A stretch of DNA of 64,000 nt from the NCBI GenBank assembly GCA_029964075.1, contig CM057129.1, forward strand, positions 22,311,430-22,375,429. The letters run 5' to 3'. Positions 1 through 18,214 of the stretch are shown here, piece after piece. The notes under the pieces are model-generated. The model had not been told where the DNA came from, searched no databases, and worked only from the letters and a program-made list of their open reading frames with translations. Position numbers and translations under genes: made by a program. Source of the stretch: Patiria pectinifera (Eukaryota; Echinodermata; Asteroidea; Valvatida; Asterinidae). Positions within the stretch are counted from its first letter, which is position 1. Each line of letters opens with the position of its first letter.

Positions 1-2180
1 GTATGTGTTATTCCCAGCCGCAGCCACAACTTTCGGTCACAGCCTCATAAGGAATAGACACTGTACTTTGCCAAGGGTGTGAGCTCACTGATGACAGTCT
101 CACTGCCCAGACCGATACCCTGGACAACAAAGGCACTTCCAAGCCCCTTCCACATGGTAGCTATACCCTGTAGAAGAATAAAAACAGAGTTGCAAGATCA
201 TCATTAATTGTTTTTCATTTGTGGGTGAAATCAGACACAAAAACTGCTTGGATAAAATCAACAAGCACAATATATTTGGAGCTATCATGTGAAGACTGCC
301 ATATTCTTTAACAAAGAATGCACATACAGTGCAAAATATTGCCGACCACATATTTTGTTTGTTCACAAAAATATCCAATGTCCGACTATACTTTCACCCT
401 GTCATTACTTCCCCATGGGGAACTGTGGCCCAGTGGTTAGGGTTCATGACTCATAATCATATGTTGTGTCCTTGGGCAAGCCACTTCACCCAATTTGCCT
501 CTCTCACCCACAAGTATCAGGCATGCAACTTTTTCTTGGATCCGCTGATTTCCTCGTTTTTTACTTCTCATGAATGCCATTACAAATTGAAAAACACTGT
601 ACAAAGTCTTGTGTGGTTTGAAGTTTCCTCGTTTTGTCTAATTCCCAGTTGCATGCCTGAAGTACATGTATGAGTGGGAACCGGTACCTCCGTTAGCTGG
701 GGAGTGACCTACAATGGACTGCCATCCCATCCAGGGGGAATAGAAATATTCTCAGTTGGTTTATGCCGCTGAAACCGGAGATAAACGCCCAATGGGCTAG
801 ATTGGGTTGTGACAGACTTAACTACAACTTCCCCAGGTTTAGCCGTACAATCCCTCCACTTGGGCCAATGACATTCTTGCAACAAAACAAAACAGACACT
901 GGATGGCATTCTCACTAAAAGTAACAATGCATACCTGATGTCTTTGGAGGTTTACGATGACCTGCACCACGGAGAAGGGCTGAAGGTGATATCGATAAGC
1001 ATGATGGTTTACCTGTCATAAGAATAATACTTGACTTTACTTGTAATAAAAAAATGTACTTCAATTGACTGTGTGATTTCGATTTGTCCCAAGTTCAAGT
1101 CTGGAAAACAGCTTGCATTGAGTGACAGGTACGCAGTGCACACATGCATCTGCACTAGACACATAGGAACAGTGATGAAATGGTGCTTTACTTGTTGAAC
1201 AATGTGCAAGTAATTCCTGGAAATCAACTTGTAGACTTCTCAAAGAGTTAAAAGAAAAAGAGCCAAGGGAACGTACTTGACACTGTCGTCTGAAGACAAT
1301 GAAGGGATGCGACAAGACGTTCTCGGTGAGTAAGGTGGCGATGCCCAGACCCAGGCCTGCAAATCTTTGCAAGATTTCTATTAAAATAGAAAATGAAGTT
1401 AAGTGAATTTAAAACACTTTAGAAGCTGAATGTAAAATAAATCATGTTTTAGGCGGCCTTCAACTATCATAGAGCAAGGAACAGTTAGGCGGCGCCCATG
1501 ACTGTGTGATGTATCCTCGAGTCAACATAACGGAGTAGGTAACACCTGCAACGTGCTTGTGTTGTCCAACTTAAATTGAATGCGAGTGTGTCAAAATAGG
1601 ACCACGTCGTTTTAGGGTATGACGATATATCATAAAACATAATTTCAATATCGGTCATTGCTGCCATCTTAATTTCAACATTACTGCAAATTATCACTCA
1701 CAAAACTTTAGTTAGTCATGGCTAAATTGGCTACAGGATCGCAACACCACCTTACCCCGACCCTCCCTCCCCCACCACCGAATTTACATACAGGGGAGAA
1801 AATTGCCCCGCCCCCCAGCATTATATGTATTTATGATTTCATCAGACATGAAACTTAAATTGATGCACCTATGTTAAAGTTATATTATATTGTAAATTTA
1901 CCATTTGAATCTGAAGATATTTCTCACAAGCTAAGATTCTACACATGCACAACGAATCATGACTTGAAAATAGGGGCGGGGCCAATGCAACCTGCAGTGC
2001 AATGTCAATGGCAAAATCAATGCCGCAACGCAAAACCTTTTTTTACGCACCCGTTTGATCCTGTTTTGGGGAACTTGAATTCTCCATTTCTGTCACCACC
2101 ATCTCGTGTGGCCCAGACGTTGGAGCCTTGGGCCTCACAACACGTTCGCCTTTACCATCTAGAATGTCCCTGTGAGCCAT
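1..2180 (-). CDS. SLC25A46: SLC25A46-type mitochondrial outer membrane carrier protein, 5' part (partial)
   Basis: Member of the SLC25 carrier family that in vertebrates sits in the outer mitochondrial membrane and acts in mitochondrial dynamics and lipid handling rather than classical transport. Four coding exons are visible on the minus strand: 2051-2180, 1277-1377, 935-1012 and 67-167; the rest lies beyond the left edge. Together they give 136 residues plus two bases. Exon 1 encodes a short polar N-terminus (43 residues, shorter than the roughly 100 of human) with a gtgcgt donor. Exon 2 gives [20 protein letters not shown], ending RRQCQ. Exon 3 gives [13 protein letters not shown]. Exon 4 gives [19 protein letters not shown] followed by ISELTPLAK. 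All match the human order as remembered, and all phases join without a stop. The start ATG at 2180 has a fair context but the N-terminus is poorly conserved, so exon 1 is less certain (about 0.7) than exons 2-4. Confidence 0.92.
412..840 (+). repeat. SINE-like repeat, interrupted
   Basis: Begins near a tRNA A-box-like TGGCCCAGTGG (about 427) and continues with CTTGGGCAAGCCACTT, a phrase found in the body of many animal tRNA-derived SINEs. The downstream stretch (GCTGGGGAGTGACC, CCATCCAGGGGGAA, GAAACCGGAGATAAACGCCC) resembles the same repeat's body. The repeat is split at about 518 by a separate element. The assignment to a SINE is from remembered motifs, not a library search. Confidence 0.55.
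518..659. mobile_element. 142-bp MITE nested in a SINE
   Basis: Ends are inverted copies: CAGGCATGCAACT at 518-530 and AGTTGCATGCCTG at 647-659. Flanks AGTAT (left) and AAGTAC (right) may be a decayed short target duplication. The SINE text resumes on the right, so this is a secondary insertion. No coding capacity. Confidence 0.6.
1378..2050 (-). other. SLC25A46 intron 1
   Basis: Intron between proposed exon 1 and exon 2. It contains C-rich runs near 1740-1820 and nothing else recognised. An open frame on the minus strand at 1485-1697 has no family resemblance and no usable donor, so it is not treated as an exon. Confidence 0.6.
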
Positions 2181-2435
2181 TTTTACATTAATTTCTCATC
2201 ATTTTACGGGCAGGAAACCAACCCCGATCATTGTCAGACTCTTAACCATTGGTAGCCCAATAAATCGCCCAACAATTCGTTGAAGACGTTGTTAAAATGT
2301 GTCAGATTAACACGCTGATCAAGCCCAATTGGGCTATACAATCGCACTTTTTGCTGAGTGGAGTAGAGAAATTGTCTGGCACAGCAAACATACGAAAGAG
2401 ATGCATTGTAGGTAAAATCAAGAACCGGCAGAAAA
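2181..2435. promoter_or_regulatory. Shared bidirectional promoter interval, SLC25A46 and PSMA4
   Basis: The proposed start codons face away from each other across about 255 bp. The interval holds several CCAAT/ATTGG units: CCATTGG near 2247, CCCAATAAAT near 2257 and a 14-bp palindrome AGCCCAATTGGGCT at 2322-2335. Paired CCAAT boxes are typical of NF-Y driven head-to-head housekeeping genes. No clear TATA box is seen. The 5' UTR part of PSMA4 exon 1 must also lie here. Confidence 0.55.
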
Positions 2436-8753
<6,318 letters not shown>

Positions 8754-9144
8754 AAACAACCGATGTCCTTTCTGTGCTCTGTGACTGTTAATTGCCTTCT
8801 GTTCTCCTAAAGTTACTTTTATTATTATTTCACAAAATATTCAACACTGTGGACTGCCTGTGACATTTTTGAAGCATTGCTGGCAAGCATTGCATTACCG
8901 CCTTCATGTATGTCATGTTTTATGAAAACAGGACGAGACACTTAACTTACCCTAACTCCCTAGGCATTTTTAGAGAAATCTTCCCTAATTCTCCAAATTT
9001 GACCAGTGTGGACTGGTGAACTTTAACGTTCAATTTGGAAGAAATGGGGCTTGGTTCGATCTTCCTTAATCCTGCAAAATCCTCCAAAAATTCCAGATCC
9101 ATTTTAAAGAATCTTGGAGGTCAGGGTTAATGCTTTCACGGTAA

Positions 9145-9513
9145 GGCCACACAAAAAAAGTCTCCGGTTTCTGGTATGCGCGCGCGTCGCCGTAGCCATG
9201 CGCGTCGGCAAAATGAAAAAGTTTTTTTTTCAATGAAAGATGATGTCTAAAAACCGCCAAACTCACTGGTTTGACTGGAATCCTGCTGCTGCACAATTTT
9301 AACGTGTTTTTAGATTGGGTTATGGTCGAGAATAAGCTTTATGTGGCCTCTCTGGACCTCCATATATTTGCACTAAGTTTAGTCGGGCACCATATGCAGT
9401 CATCGGCCGACATTTGAAGCAAAAAAATCAGGTTAAAAAAAAAAAAAGCCGCGTCGCCGCACCACTTTTTGGGCAAGCTCCATACCAGAAACTGGAGACT
9501 TTTTTTTGTGGCT
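9145..9513. mobile_element. MITE, TWA-GGCC-A(n) terminus, copy A2
   Basis: Flanked by TAA (9142-9144) and TAA (9514-9516). Begins GGCC and ends GGCT, followed inward by A/T tracts, then GTCTCCGGTTTCTGGTATG and the inverted CATACCAGAAACTGGAGAC. It is the reverse-oriented relative of 44928-45301, sharing the interior text GTCGAGAATAAGCTTTATG / CATAAAGCTTATTCTCGATC. The 3-bp TWA duplication is the PIF/Harbinger hallmark, so that superfamily is inferred. No transposase. Confidence 0.8.
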
Positions 9514-10320
9514 TAATCCAGATATTTGTTGTTTTCTTACTCTGATATTGCCTCTGTTTTTATTTCTTGTCAAAAATTTCATTTTGCAAAGAAAACACCT
9601 ACATGTGTAGTGCATTGAAAATAGAGAAGTAGCCCGAATAAGTCAGTTTTGTTCACATTATAGTTTGTGTTTCTGTATTTTCTGCTCATTTTTCTTTAGA
9701 GTGAGTCTGAATTCTATAAATGTGCAGCACTTTCAAATGTGTCATTACATGGTAATAAATGGAGTTTTTCATTGTAACTACAAAAAGCTACAATGTGTAA
9801 TTTTAAAAATACTGTTATTCTTTCTGTATTGAGGATAGTCACTTTTTGTTTTTGAAATGAAAATATAAAATACACCCCTGTACTTCTAGAATTTAATAGC
9901 ATTTTGCATGAATGCATTGTTTTTCATTTGGTAGTTTGAATTTACATTTTGGTTTGTCAGGGAACAAAGTGCTTGCTTTGAGAATTTTGTATGTGACAAG
10001 GATATAAAAAAGATTCTTGATTACCGAATGCAACGAGGTATTTCTTAGTTTGACAAACCTGGGGATACCATTCAAAGAAATTGGATCATAATTCAACCCT
10101 TCTGCAGGAGGTATAAATGTCAAAACCAAGTCATTTGCCCTTTTTAACATTCATGGGTTGCCATGGATACAACCTTTGATAAATGATTTTTGGCCCACAT
10201 TGTACATGTACTTCAAGTACATAATATATAAACCCATTACTTCAGTATTGACTACCAATTTTTTTGTGTACAACAATTACCACACGTGACTTCACAGTTT
10301 ATGGGTATTTATAACCGATT

Positions 10321-10863
10321 TAAAGGGGTATTACGGCCTAAAATTCCCAAAAAAGTTATGTTTTGGATTGTTTAGTTATACAATTTCAAAGATCTGGTTG
10401 AAAGGAAACAAAACCTAGTATGTCTTACCGTTCCCGAGAAAAGACGAACAAAACCCGGTTGTTCACATCAGACGCGATGGACATTTTGTGGCATATATCC
10501 CATACGTATTTAAGTTGTCTATTCAATGCACCGTACACAATGTGTGTGTGTTGTACAAAATACATTACAAATACACAAATGTTGTTTCTTACACGTCCGC
10601 AGAGTGTGATCGAATCTCTGTGCGGCTAGATCACAACTATTACTAAACAACTTGATTTTTGGGGGACAAAATTGTGACCCCAAAACTCGTTCTTGCATGG
10701 TACTCGCAAGAATAACACAAAAACGCCCTGTTTTTGAAAGATAGTTTTGTGGATATTTATATTCTACTTTTAAATGTTCATTCTATTTAATATCATTTCC
10801 TTTAAAACGAATTTGTAATTTGTAGCCCAATTTGGCGCATTCCAGGCCGTAATACCCCTTTAA
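10321..10863. mobile_element. MITE, TTTAAAGGGG terminus, copy B1
   Basis: Perfect inverted ends: TTAAAGGGGTATTACGGCCT at 10320-10339 and its complement at 10844-10863. The interior includes TTATGTTTTGGATTGTTTA and CTGGTTGAAAGGAAAC, shared with 40820-41344, whose ends are different but equally self-matching. About 540 bp, no coding capacity. The palindromic TTTAAA border leaves the target duplication ambiguous (TA, TTAA or longer). Confidence 0.85.
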
Positions 10864-11659
10864 ACAAAATCAATATACATGTACATTCTACGTTTTAAAT
10901 GAACATGTATGTTTGTCCATGGAGCTATCTCCATGGTTTGTCGAATGACGCGGTGGTTTGGTTGGTAAGGGCGAAGCCGCCGCATAGAACTTTCAAAGAA
11001 AAAAGACTGGAATCAAGTCTAACACAGTGACAAACAATAACACTCGAGGGCGCCTTTTGCTTGATTGTCCCAATAATGGATAGGTGCCGCTGTACATAAA
11101 AATAACCCAAATAAAAATCACCAACAGGTACAATGCACTAATTGAAACTGAAAACATTAAATAATTGCTTAAATGTAGTTATACCAAGTTACAATTTGTT
11201 TAATTTAGTCGTTCTGGCGAAACCGCAGAATCTACGTTGCGCGTACAACCCCCTTTGATATAATGGAACCTACCATAGACACAATCAATCAATCAATTTT
11301 ATATGCAAATAAGTAGGAAATAAATATCAAATCCCGCCCACCGTGCACAGTTGCATGCTAATCAATTAATGATGTCATAGGTTTGACCCCGATAGCTCCG
11401 CCTTCGTAGTTAATAATTTATTTATGTCGTTGGCTTGACGACCAGCCGGTGTTGATTTCACTCTCTTGCTCTCTTTGCTTTTCGCGTTGTTCGCGTCGTC
11501 GGCTAAACAACACATGGCATGCCAGCGATACTTCGGTCAAGACTGATTTTGTTGCGCGAAGGCAACTCGTACTACGTGAACTTGGAGGATTTTTGAAGAA
11601 GTTTTTCACATTTTCCCGAGGGAGGAAAGAGAAATTGGTCCTTTCCAAACGGGACCAAG

Positions 11660-14600
11660 ATGACGAAACAATGCATTTGCCAGATTTGCACTTGCGGGTA
11701 AGCATATGATTCACTCACTATTCCTTAACTTGATCATTGATGTGAAGGATATAAAAATGTTAAGAATTCCGTTGGACCTACTTCTTTGACTTGACTTGTC
11801 TTCGAATTGTTTTATATTGTTGCTACTGTTATGTTGTTGAGGAATTGTAAAAACAAATATTATAAGACCCATCGTAGCTTGTTTTTATGCTATGGTTTCT
11901 AAGAAAAAACTGCACGACTGACACTGACGGGGGAAAAAAGGTCATTAAAAATTGATATGATAATCAAACATTTATGAAGACATTTGTGTTCCTTCCTCAA
12001 TGATTGAACTGAATGGTTGGCAAGCTTTTGCTTTCTTGTAAGTTATCGACCAACATACAAACGATTCGTCAACACTCAACAATCCAAAACACAAATGTGT
12101 TTTATTGCTTTCACAAGTTTGGTTTTTACGTGTAATTTGTCATTCTTTAAAAATGAAAATCATAACAGAATTTATAGAAAACTTTGGGTTGTGTTGTCTT
12201 GAACTTGGATGAGTCTTGGACATGTCAGACGTTTTGTTTAAAGATTTCCTAGATTTTCTCATTGAACTATTAATCGAATATGTTATTGTAGGCTATAATT
12301 CTATTTATGCTAATTCTATTTTTCCCAGCGTATTTAAATAAGTTAATGGAAATGAAGCAGTGATTGTGGACAGAACAATGCATTTTGGGCAAATGCATTG
12401 TAAAACTACAACAATTCTGCTGGTGTTTTATGCTGAGCACAGTTTTTCATTTGAAGCTAAAACACACCTGTCGTGTGAGGCTAGTTACTCCAATTTCTCC
12501 TACTTCCAGAGTGCAAGGGTCACTGTTGCAAAATAAATTGCTGTTTTGTCTGGCTGACATGAACAGTACACCCATGCCAAAGGTTGCTATCACAGTGCTT
12601 GATCTTACTACTTAATAGTTCAAAGAGCAGCACATATATGCCGCCTTTTAACTCAAATAAACTCGTCCACTTTAGAGTCAATGATTGAAGAAAATAATGT
12701 GGCTATTGAAAAGAAAAGACACGGTCAGAAAGACTATTGGAATTTCTCAATGTTGGTTTCACACCTATTTGTTGTGAGAAAAATTTGTGATGAAAGTGGA
12801 ATGACTTAACATATGTCATGCGACATTTTCCTCTTATGAACGACCTCTCCAAAAGAAAAGAAATAGATTTCCTTATGTTTATGTCAGATTTTTGTTTTTT
12901 AAAACAGATTCTGGCTACTTTGAACGAAAATGTCAAGCCCTTCTGGTGACAAAAGTGAATGTACAATTGTAATCTACATGCAGACAACTTAAAAAGTTAT
13001 ATGCCTTCTGTACCCCTTTCCTGATGGTTAAAAAAAAAATCCACTCTCTCGGTCGCAACTGTCGCCATGATTGCCTTGTGGGCTTGAATGCAGCTTTGCA
13101 TAATGTAAAAGTACCACTTGATTGTCATAAAGTGTTTGCACAGGGGTAACACCGCGGCAAAAGGTATTGGCCAACCTTGTTAGCCTAACAAATAATTGCC
13201 ATTAATAGGCTCATACAGTTGGCACCGTTGCTAATGATTCAATTATTTGTATTTTTTTTCTTTTTAATTTTTTTTTAATTTGATTAAGCCTCAGATGGGT
13301 GCTGCTTTGTGTAGTTATCCAGTTAACCTAATGATAAGAGAGGTCAATGTTTGTTTAAAAGCTACATGTAGTAAGAAAACTGATAGTGTGATATTGAAAA
13401 AACGTTAATTGTAGTTTTTAAAATTTAAAAGGAGTTCTTAAGTAATTGTGTTTTCTGTCCTGATTAAATTTTTTCTTTCACATTGAAACAGGCTGTTGTC
13501 GTGGTTGTCAGTCACAGACCCAACAAAAAAACATGTACAGTTTTGTACATGTTCAGTAATGATACATCAATTTTAAACATAACACAGAAAATGTCTAAGA
13601 ATATAGTATTGTTGTTAAAACAAGAAAAACTATTACTGTTTAAGTTGTTCAAAATCTTAAAAGTTTGATGAGGTCCTTACCTGCGTAATGGTTTCCATAC
13701 CGTTTGAATGTCAAGATTTAAATCAACTACACCATGGTTGATGTGTGCTATTTTTCTTTTACCGATAAAAATACTCTTAAAGATAGTTTAATCTTATAAT
13801 AGGGATCTCAAGGTTTCATATGAAACTAATGTATACATGTAAAACCAATATTAATTCTCAGAAATCATACTTCCGTGAACAAAGAATTTGATATTTCAAT
13901 TGGATAATTGATCTATTGGAGTGGGTCCTTTCATTTCTCCTTGCCGCAGCTCATTAGGCTCGGTAGGTGGTTCTCATCCACAATCAATATTGAGGAAATT
14001 GCCGTCTGCCGGCTCACATTCATCAGCTGGCACCGCTGTTGCCCTCGGCAACGCCTGACCATGGATGAATTTTTCACAATGGCGTATCAATAATGAACCA
14101 TAGTGGCGTTGCCTTGGCAACCGTTTTGTTGATGCAGTGGGTGAAATGAACTGGCTGCATTTTAAAAGTGACTTAAAAAGGAGTAAAAATTAAGAAATAC
14201 TAATTTTAAGGGTGTTTTTTTTTTGTGTAAACATGTTGTACCCATATTGCAAATTGATTTAAATTGCAATTACATTGTACATCACCCATCCCCCTTCCCA
14301 GCCCAAAAAAAACACAAAATAGGAAACATTCCAAAACAACATAGAATTTCTTGTCACAGAATGTTAATTCATCCAACAATTAACCAAATTCCATTGTACA
14401 GAATAGTTATAATATTGGAACAATTTAGTGTACAAATGTACATGTTTTGTACAATTGAGCTTCGTAATTCAGTTTATGAAGCAAGCATCATCTAATTTCA
14501 CAGTGGCTGGGCTATACTGTACAGTACTGACCTGACAACAATTTTGGAAACCGCGGGAGCTGATCTCATGGTTTTAATAGCAAATTTTTAAACTTAATAA

Positions 14601-17600
14601 TAATAATAATAATAACAAAGCATTTGTAAGGCGCACAGTATCTGACAATAATAAACTTGTATAATAACTTGTCAAATGTACCTTCATAACAAAAAGTCCT
14701 TAACTTAATTTCCTTGTCTTTTTTTTCCCCAGGCGTCATCGATGCCCGCACAGGCCTCAGGCCCCAGTCAGCAAGGGGCCGTGCGTACTCTCGGAGTACA
14801 CCAACAAGTACAAGCCGTATCCAGGCAACCTGATGCGGGACAGTTTCAAGCCCCAGGAGCAGATGATCCAGGGGACGGGCTCCATGTCCGATGCCACCAC
14901 CCACAGGTAAAAGCCTTGTCAACTTGTGGCTTGTCTGTTTGTAGTTCTAACCCTTGTCTTCCCAAATCCTCTCCCTAACTAATGGGAGAGGTTGGAAATT
15001 AATTCAGTAAACTATGAAGAACAATAATAGGAAGGGTTTAATTTGTAACTATTGTTGCTGCAATGATAGGAATGTGAATGGACAGTTAACAGACAGTGTG
15101 TTATTTCAGTAGGCCCATTTTACATGTATTTCTCTTTGCCTTCATTTTTAGGATATTTATTGGATATAAGTCCCAAGTTTTATTTATTTTTTTTCTTCTC
15201 AAAATGACTTTTGAGTCAAGCACTTGGTCAGTTATGCAGCATGCCCGGTTACCCCTTTATAAAACGAAACTGTTCTCCACTGTTGTAAATATATCCCAGC
15301 AACAGCTGTGTTCGCACAACCAATCCAAAAGAATATTTTTCGATGAATGAATTTTCAGAAAACTTCAAAGTTTCCACTTTTTGGGGGTGCAAGATAACCT
15401 TTTGAGGGGAATCTAAAAGTAGATGTCCTTGTGATAAAGTGGTGCCAAAATTTAGGTTCTCACATGTTTCCAAGTTGTGTAGCCAAAGGTTGCAAGTTCA
15501 ATTCATGCTCCGGCCAATCATTTGTGTTTATCCATGTTTTTATTTTAGATTTACTTTCCACAAGTTGGGAAAGGGTTTACCCAAGTTCGACTTTAGCGAT
15601 AGCCCGCTAGCCAAATGCTAGTCAAAACAGCGGCAGGCTAGTCAAACTATATTCCTTAAGTAGCCCGGCTGGCGAGTCAAAAATTAGTGGGCTTGGGCAA
15701 AGATGAAAGGACAGGAAGAAATAAATCATTAAATTCAGAAAGCAAATCCTGCATCAGTTTGTGTCTAATTTTATTAACTGTTTGGGTTAAATTATTAGAT
15801 CTGTTTCTTAAAAACAGTGACAAGATTGCCTCGGGATACACGTTTTACATGTACCGGTATGCACATTGTTGTATATAAATGAGACACTCTATAAAAGAAG
15901 AACATGCGGTCTAGTGAAAATGCCTGCAGGCTAGTTAAGAGTCTGTTTCAGTAGCCCGGCTGGCTAGTGAACAAAAACGTTAAAGTCGAACCTACCAAAG
16001 TTCTTGTGAATATGGACAGTCGCAAACTTTTCTCTTTTTTTTTCTGGATATTTTCAGAGTGGACTTTGTCCCCCGTGAGACGAACCGTCCCCCGATCCAC
16101 CAGCCGGAACCCTATCGTAGACCCAGCGGTGATGTCGACCATCTGACCTCCTACACCAAGGACTACCCGGGACGCAAGTCAGAGCCCGTCAAGAGTTTCC
16201 GTGGTGACCACACCCGTCACGTGCCGACGGGACAATTCCGGGGGAACCCAACATACACAGGTGAGTTGTTACGACGTTACAAAGTACAAATCTCGTAGAT
16301 TAAAATTTAAAGGCATTATAAGGAGTTTTTTAAAATACAAAATGCAAAGTTGACATTTTTGTTGGTGCAGAGGATAAAATTAGACATAACGTATACACTT
16401 AGGGTTTATATTATTAGATATTAAGTGAACATGTTTTTAAGAAAAATCTTGACTTTCGGCATGAGGAATTACATTTTTTATACAAAATGAGGATTTGAAA
16501 TTTTGTTCACAGTATGCATTGGTCAAAATTACTTGTAAAAAACCTGCTCAAACCGTACACAATTAATTTGAGCTAGTGTCATGCACTTACAGTGCAAAAT
16601 CCAGTCAACTGTTGTAAATGGTTAGTAGCTCGACTGTCATTTCACCATCTATTGATGTGATCTAAAATTTTATTTCAAATGCTAAATTTAACTTCAAACT
16701 AAAGTAGTTACTACCAGCTCATGCAGCTTTGAAAAATAAAAGTATGAAATCATTCCGTTTTTGTTTGAAGGGTTTTCTTTGGAGGTTTAATATTTTTTTT
16801 TTTATATTTCAAAATTTGGTCCAATTGACCTATCGCGGTAGAATCAATGTCAATGTCAGCTTGTGAAATTTTGCCCAATTTCATGATATACAACATGTAC
16901 AAATGGATGCAGAACGCGCAAAATCTGAGACAAACAAAACTTAGGTACAAAATTCCATAGGGTTGTCTAAGGGGCATGGCTAACTTGCAAACGGCTGAAG
17001 TCAATTGCTGAAAACTTACCACAAAATCTCATGTGAGGATACTATATTTGTAAACTTCAAGATTTCCTTTTCGGTTTTGATATGTAAGTTAAATTAAGGC
17101 AATTCAGTGCCTCATGTAGAAATCCCAAACTGCAGTGTTTTTTAAGGGATTACATAGGGTAGGAATTTGAACATTGTGCTAAAAACCAAGGTGTGATTTT
17201 TACCTTTCTGCAGATGACTATCGCAGGTGGAGTTTGCCTACTAAAGACCAAGGCAAGGGCTATCACAGCTATGTCCCCCCGTCGGCAGCCTTTGATGGCC
17301 TGTCTACATTCGCTCGTGATTACCAGCCCAAGAAGGTTGATCCCCGTCAAAGCCTACGGCCAGCCGAAAACACGCAACGATCAGATGCGCCTTTTGAGGA
17401 CCAGACCAGCCACAAGGTCTCGTACATCCCCCACGCCCCACAGGCCAGGCACATACGGCCGCTCGATACCTACCAGAAGAGCCCGCACAAGTTTGACGGC
17501 CTGACGACATTCCAGCGCGATTTCACCAACAAGGATGGGTACCGCTCGGACAACTTCAAACCCGACGCCACCCCCCTGAGGTCAGACCTGCCTTTCGAAG

Positions 17601-18214
17601 ACAACACGACCTTCAAGTCAGACTACAAGAAGTGGGACTGCGGGCCCATCCAGGCCCACGTCCCCGAGACGTACCAGAAACCTGCCGGTGACATGGATCT
17701 GTACACGACCAACAAGTTGGCCTACCAACCGCACAAGATTCGCCCGGCCTCAGCACGGCGTCCAGTCTCACAGGGGCGAAAAGTAGATGTCCCGTTCGAC
17801 GACCGCACCAATTACAATTCAGATTTCCGCAAGTGGAACAGCATGCCCGAGCGACGAGGCGACCCATCTCAGCGCCCGTACGAGCGACCAGAAGTCCCAT
17901 TCGAAGGCTCCACCAACTATCGTGCCCACTATGTGCCCAAGCACGCCACGCCAGCAAGAAGCATGGGTCCCGATCGCACCGCACGACAGAGCAGCGATCC
18001 ATTTGACGACCGCACTTTCTACAAACTGGACTTCACAGCAAAGGAGATGACACCTTGCCCTGCCATCAATCTGCCTGCTAGCGGGTACATATACACTCAG
18101 AGAGACCAGAGGGGGCACGAGGTCTGGGTGAAGAACGCATGGAACGGGGAGACCGAGCGAGTCATCAAGACACCACCACAGCCAATCAGTCTCGAACAGG
18201 CAACCTACGCATGA
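11660..18214 (+). CDS. SAXO2: Stabilizer of axonemal microtubules (SAXO1/SAXO2, FAM154 family)
   Basis: Ciliary and flagellar microtubule-binding protein that stabilises axonemal microtubules. Exons: 11660-11697, 14733-14906, 16058-16260 and 17214-18214. Total 1416 nt, 471 codons plus TGA, close to the human SAXO1 length. The N-terminus MTKQCICQICTCGRHRCPHR is the family's cysteine-rich targeting motif, split by intron 1. Next comes LSEYTNKYKPYPG, then repeated microtubule-binding modules of the form P-F-[ED]-[DG]-x-T-x-[YF]-x-x-[DH]-[YF] about every 35-60 residues (for example PFEDNTTFKSDY, PFDDRTNYNSDF, PFEGSTNYRAHY, PFDDRTFYKLDF). The C-terminus FTAKEMTPCPAINLPASGY matches the family end. 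Exon 4 is clearly GC-richer than surrounding introns. SAXO1 and SAXO2 cannot be separated here; the gene may predate their split, so the symbol is provisional. Confidence 0.95.
14038..14052. promoter_or_regulatory. RFX X-box-like site 1
   Basis: GTTGCCCTCGGCAAC: two inverted half-sites (GTTGCC / GGCAAC) with a 3-bp spacer, fitting the RFX consensus GTNRCC-N(0-3)-RGYAAC. Located in intron 1 of the ciliary SAXO gene. Confidence 0.6.
14108..14121. promoter_or_regulatory. RFX X-box-like site 2
   Basis: GTTGCCTTGGCAAC: a symmetric X-box with a 2-bp spacer, 55 bp downstream of site 1. RFX factors switch on ciliary genes through this motif, which fits SAXO's role. Confidence 0.65.
15583..15993. mobile_element. 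MITE with AGTTCGACTTTA ends in SAXO intron 2
   Basis: Left end AAGTTCGACTTTAGCG (15583-15598) is nearly the exact inverse of CGTTAAAGTCGAACCT (15978-15993). Next inward are GCTAGTCAAA / TAGCCCGGCTGGC phrases repeated near both ends. About 410 bp, no coding capacity. Confidence 0.75.

Larger units (their letters stand above)
168..934 (-). other. SLC25A46 intron 3 with nested SINE and MITE
   Basis: Intron between the 935-1012 and 67-167 exons. Much of it is a SINE-like repeat (about 412-840) interrupted by a 142-bp inverted-end insertion at 518-659. Confidence 0.8.
8754..11659 (+). other. PSMA4 3' UTR / intergenic / SAXO 5' region
   Basis: Holds the PSMA4 3' UTR, MITE A2 (9145-9513), a canonical AATAAA at 9754-9759, MITE B1 (10321-10863), a CAAT-microsatellite near 11284 and the presumed SAXO promoter/5' UTR (about 11400-11659). 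No additional gene recognised. Confidence 0.6.
11698..14732 (+). other. SAXO intron 1 (3 kb)
   Basis: Mostly AT-rich unique-looking sequence. Contains the two X-box-like sites at 14038-14121 and an AAT microsatellite near 14596. No coding exon or recognised transposon. Confidence 0.6.

Noticed and set aside
1485-1697. Minus-strand frame with [10 protein letters not shown] start as SLC25A46 first exon.
   Set aside because: No donor in a suitable phase; 2051-2180 gives correct phase, a donor and an [10 protein letters not shown] junction like the human SSEQ region.
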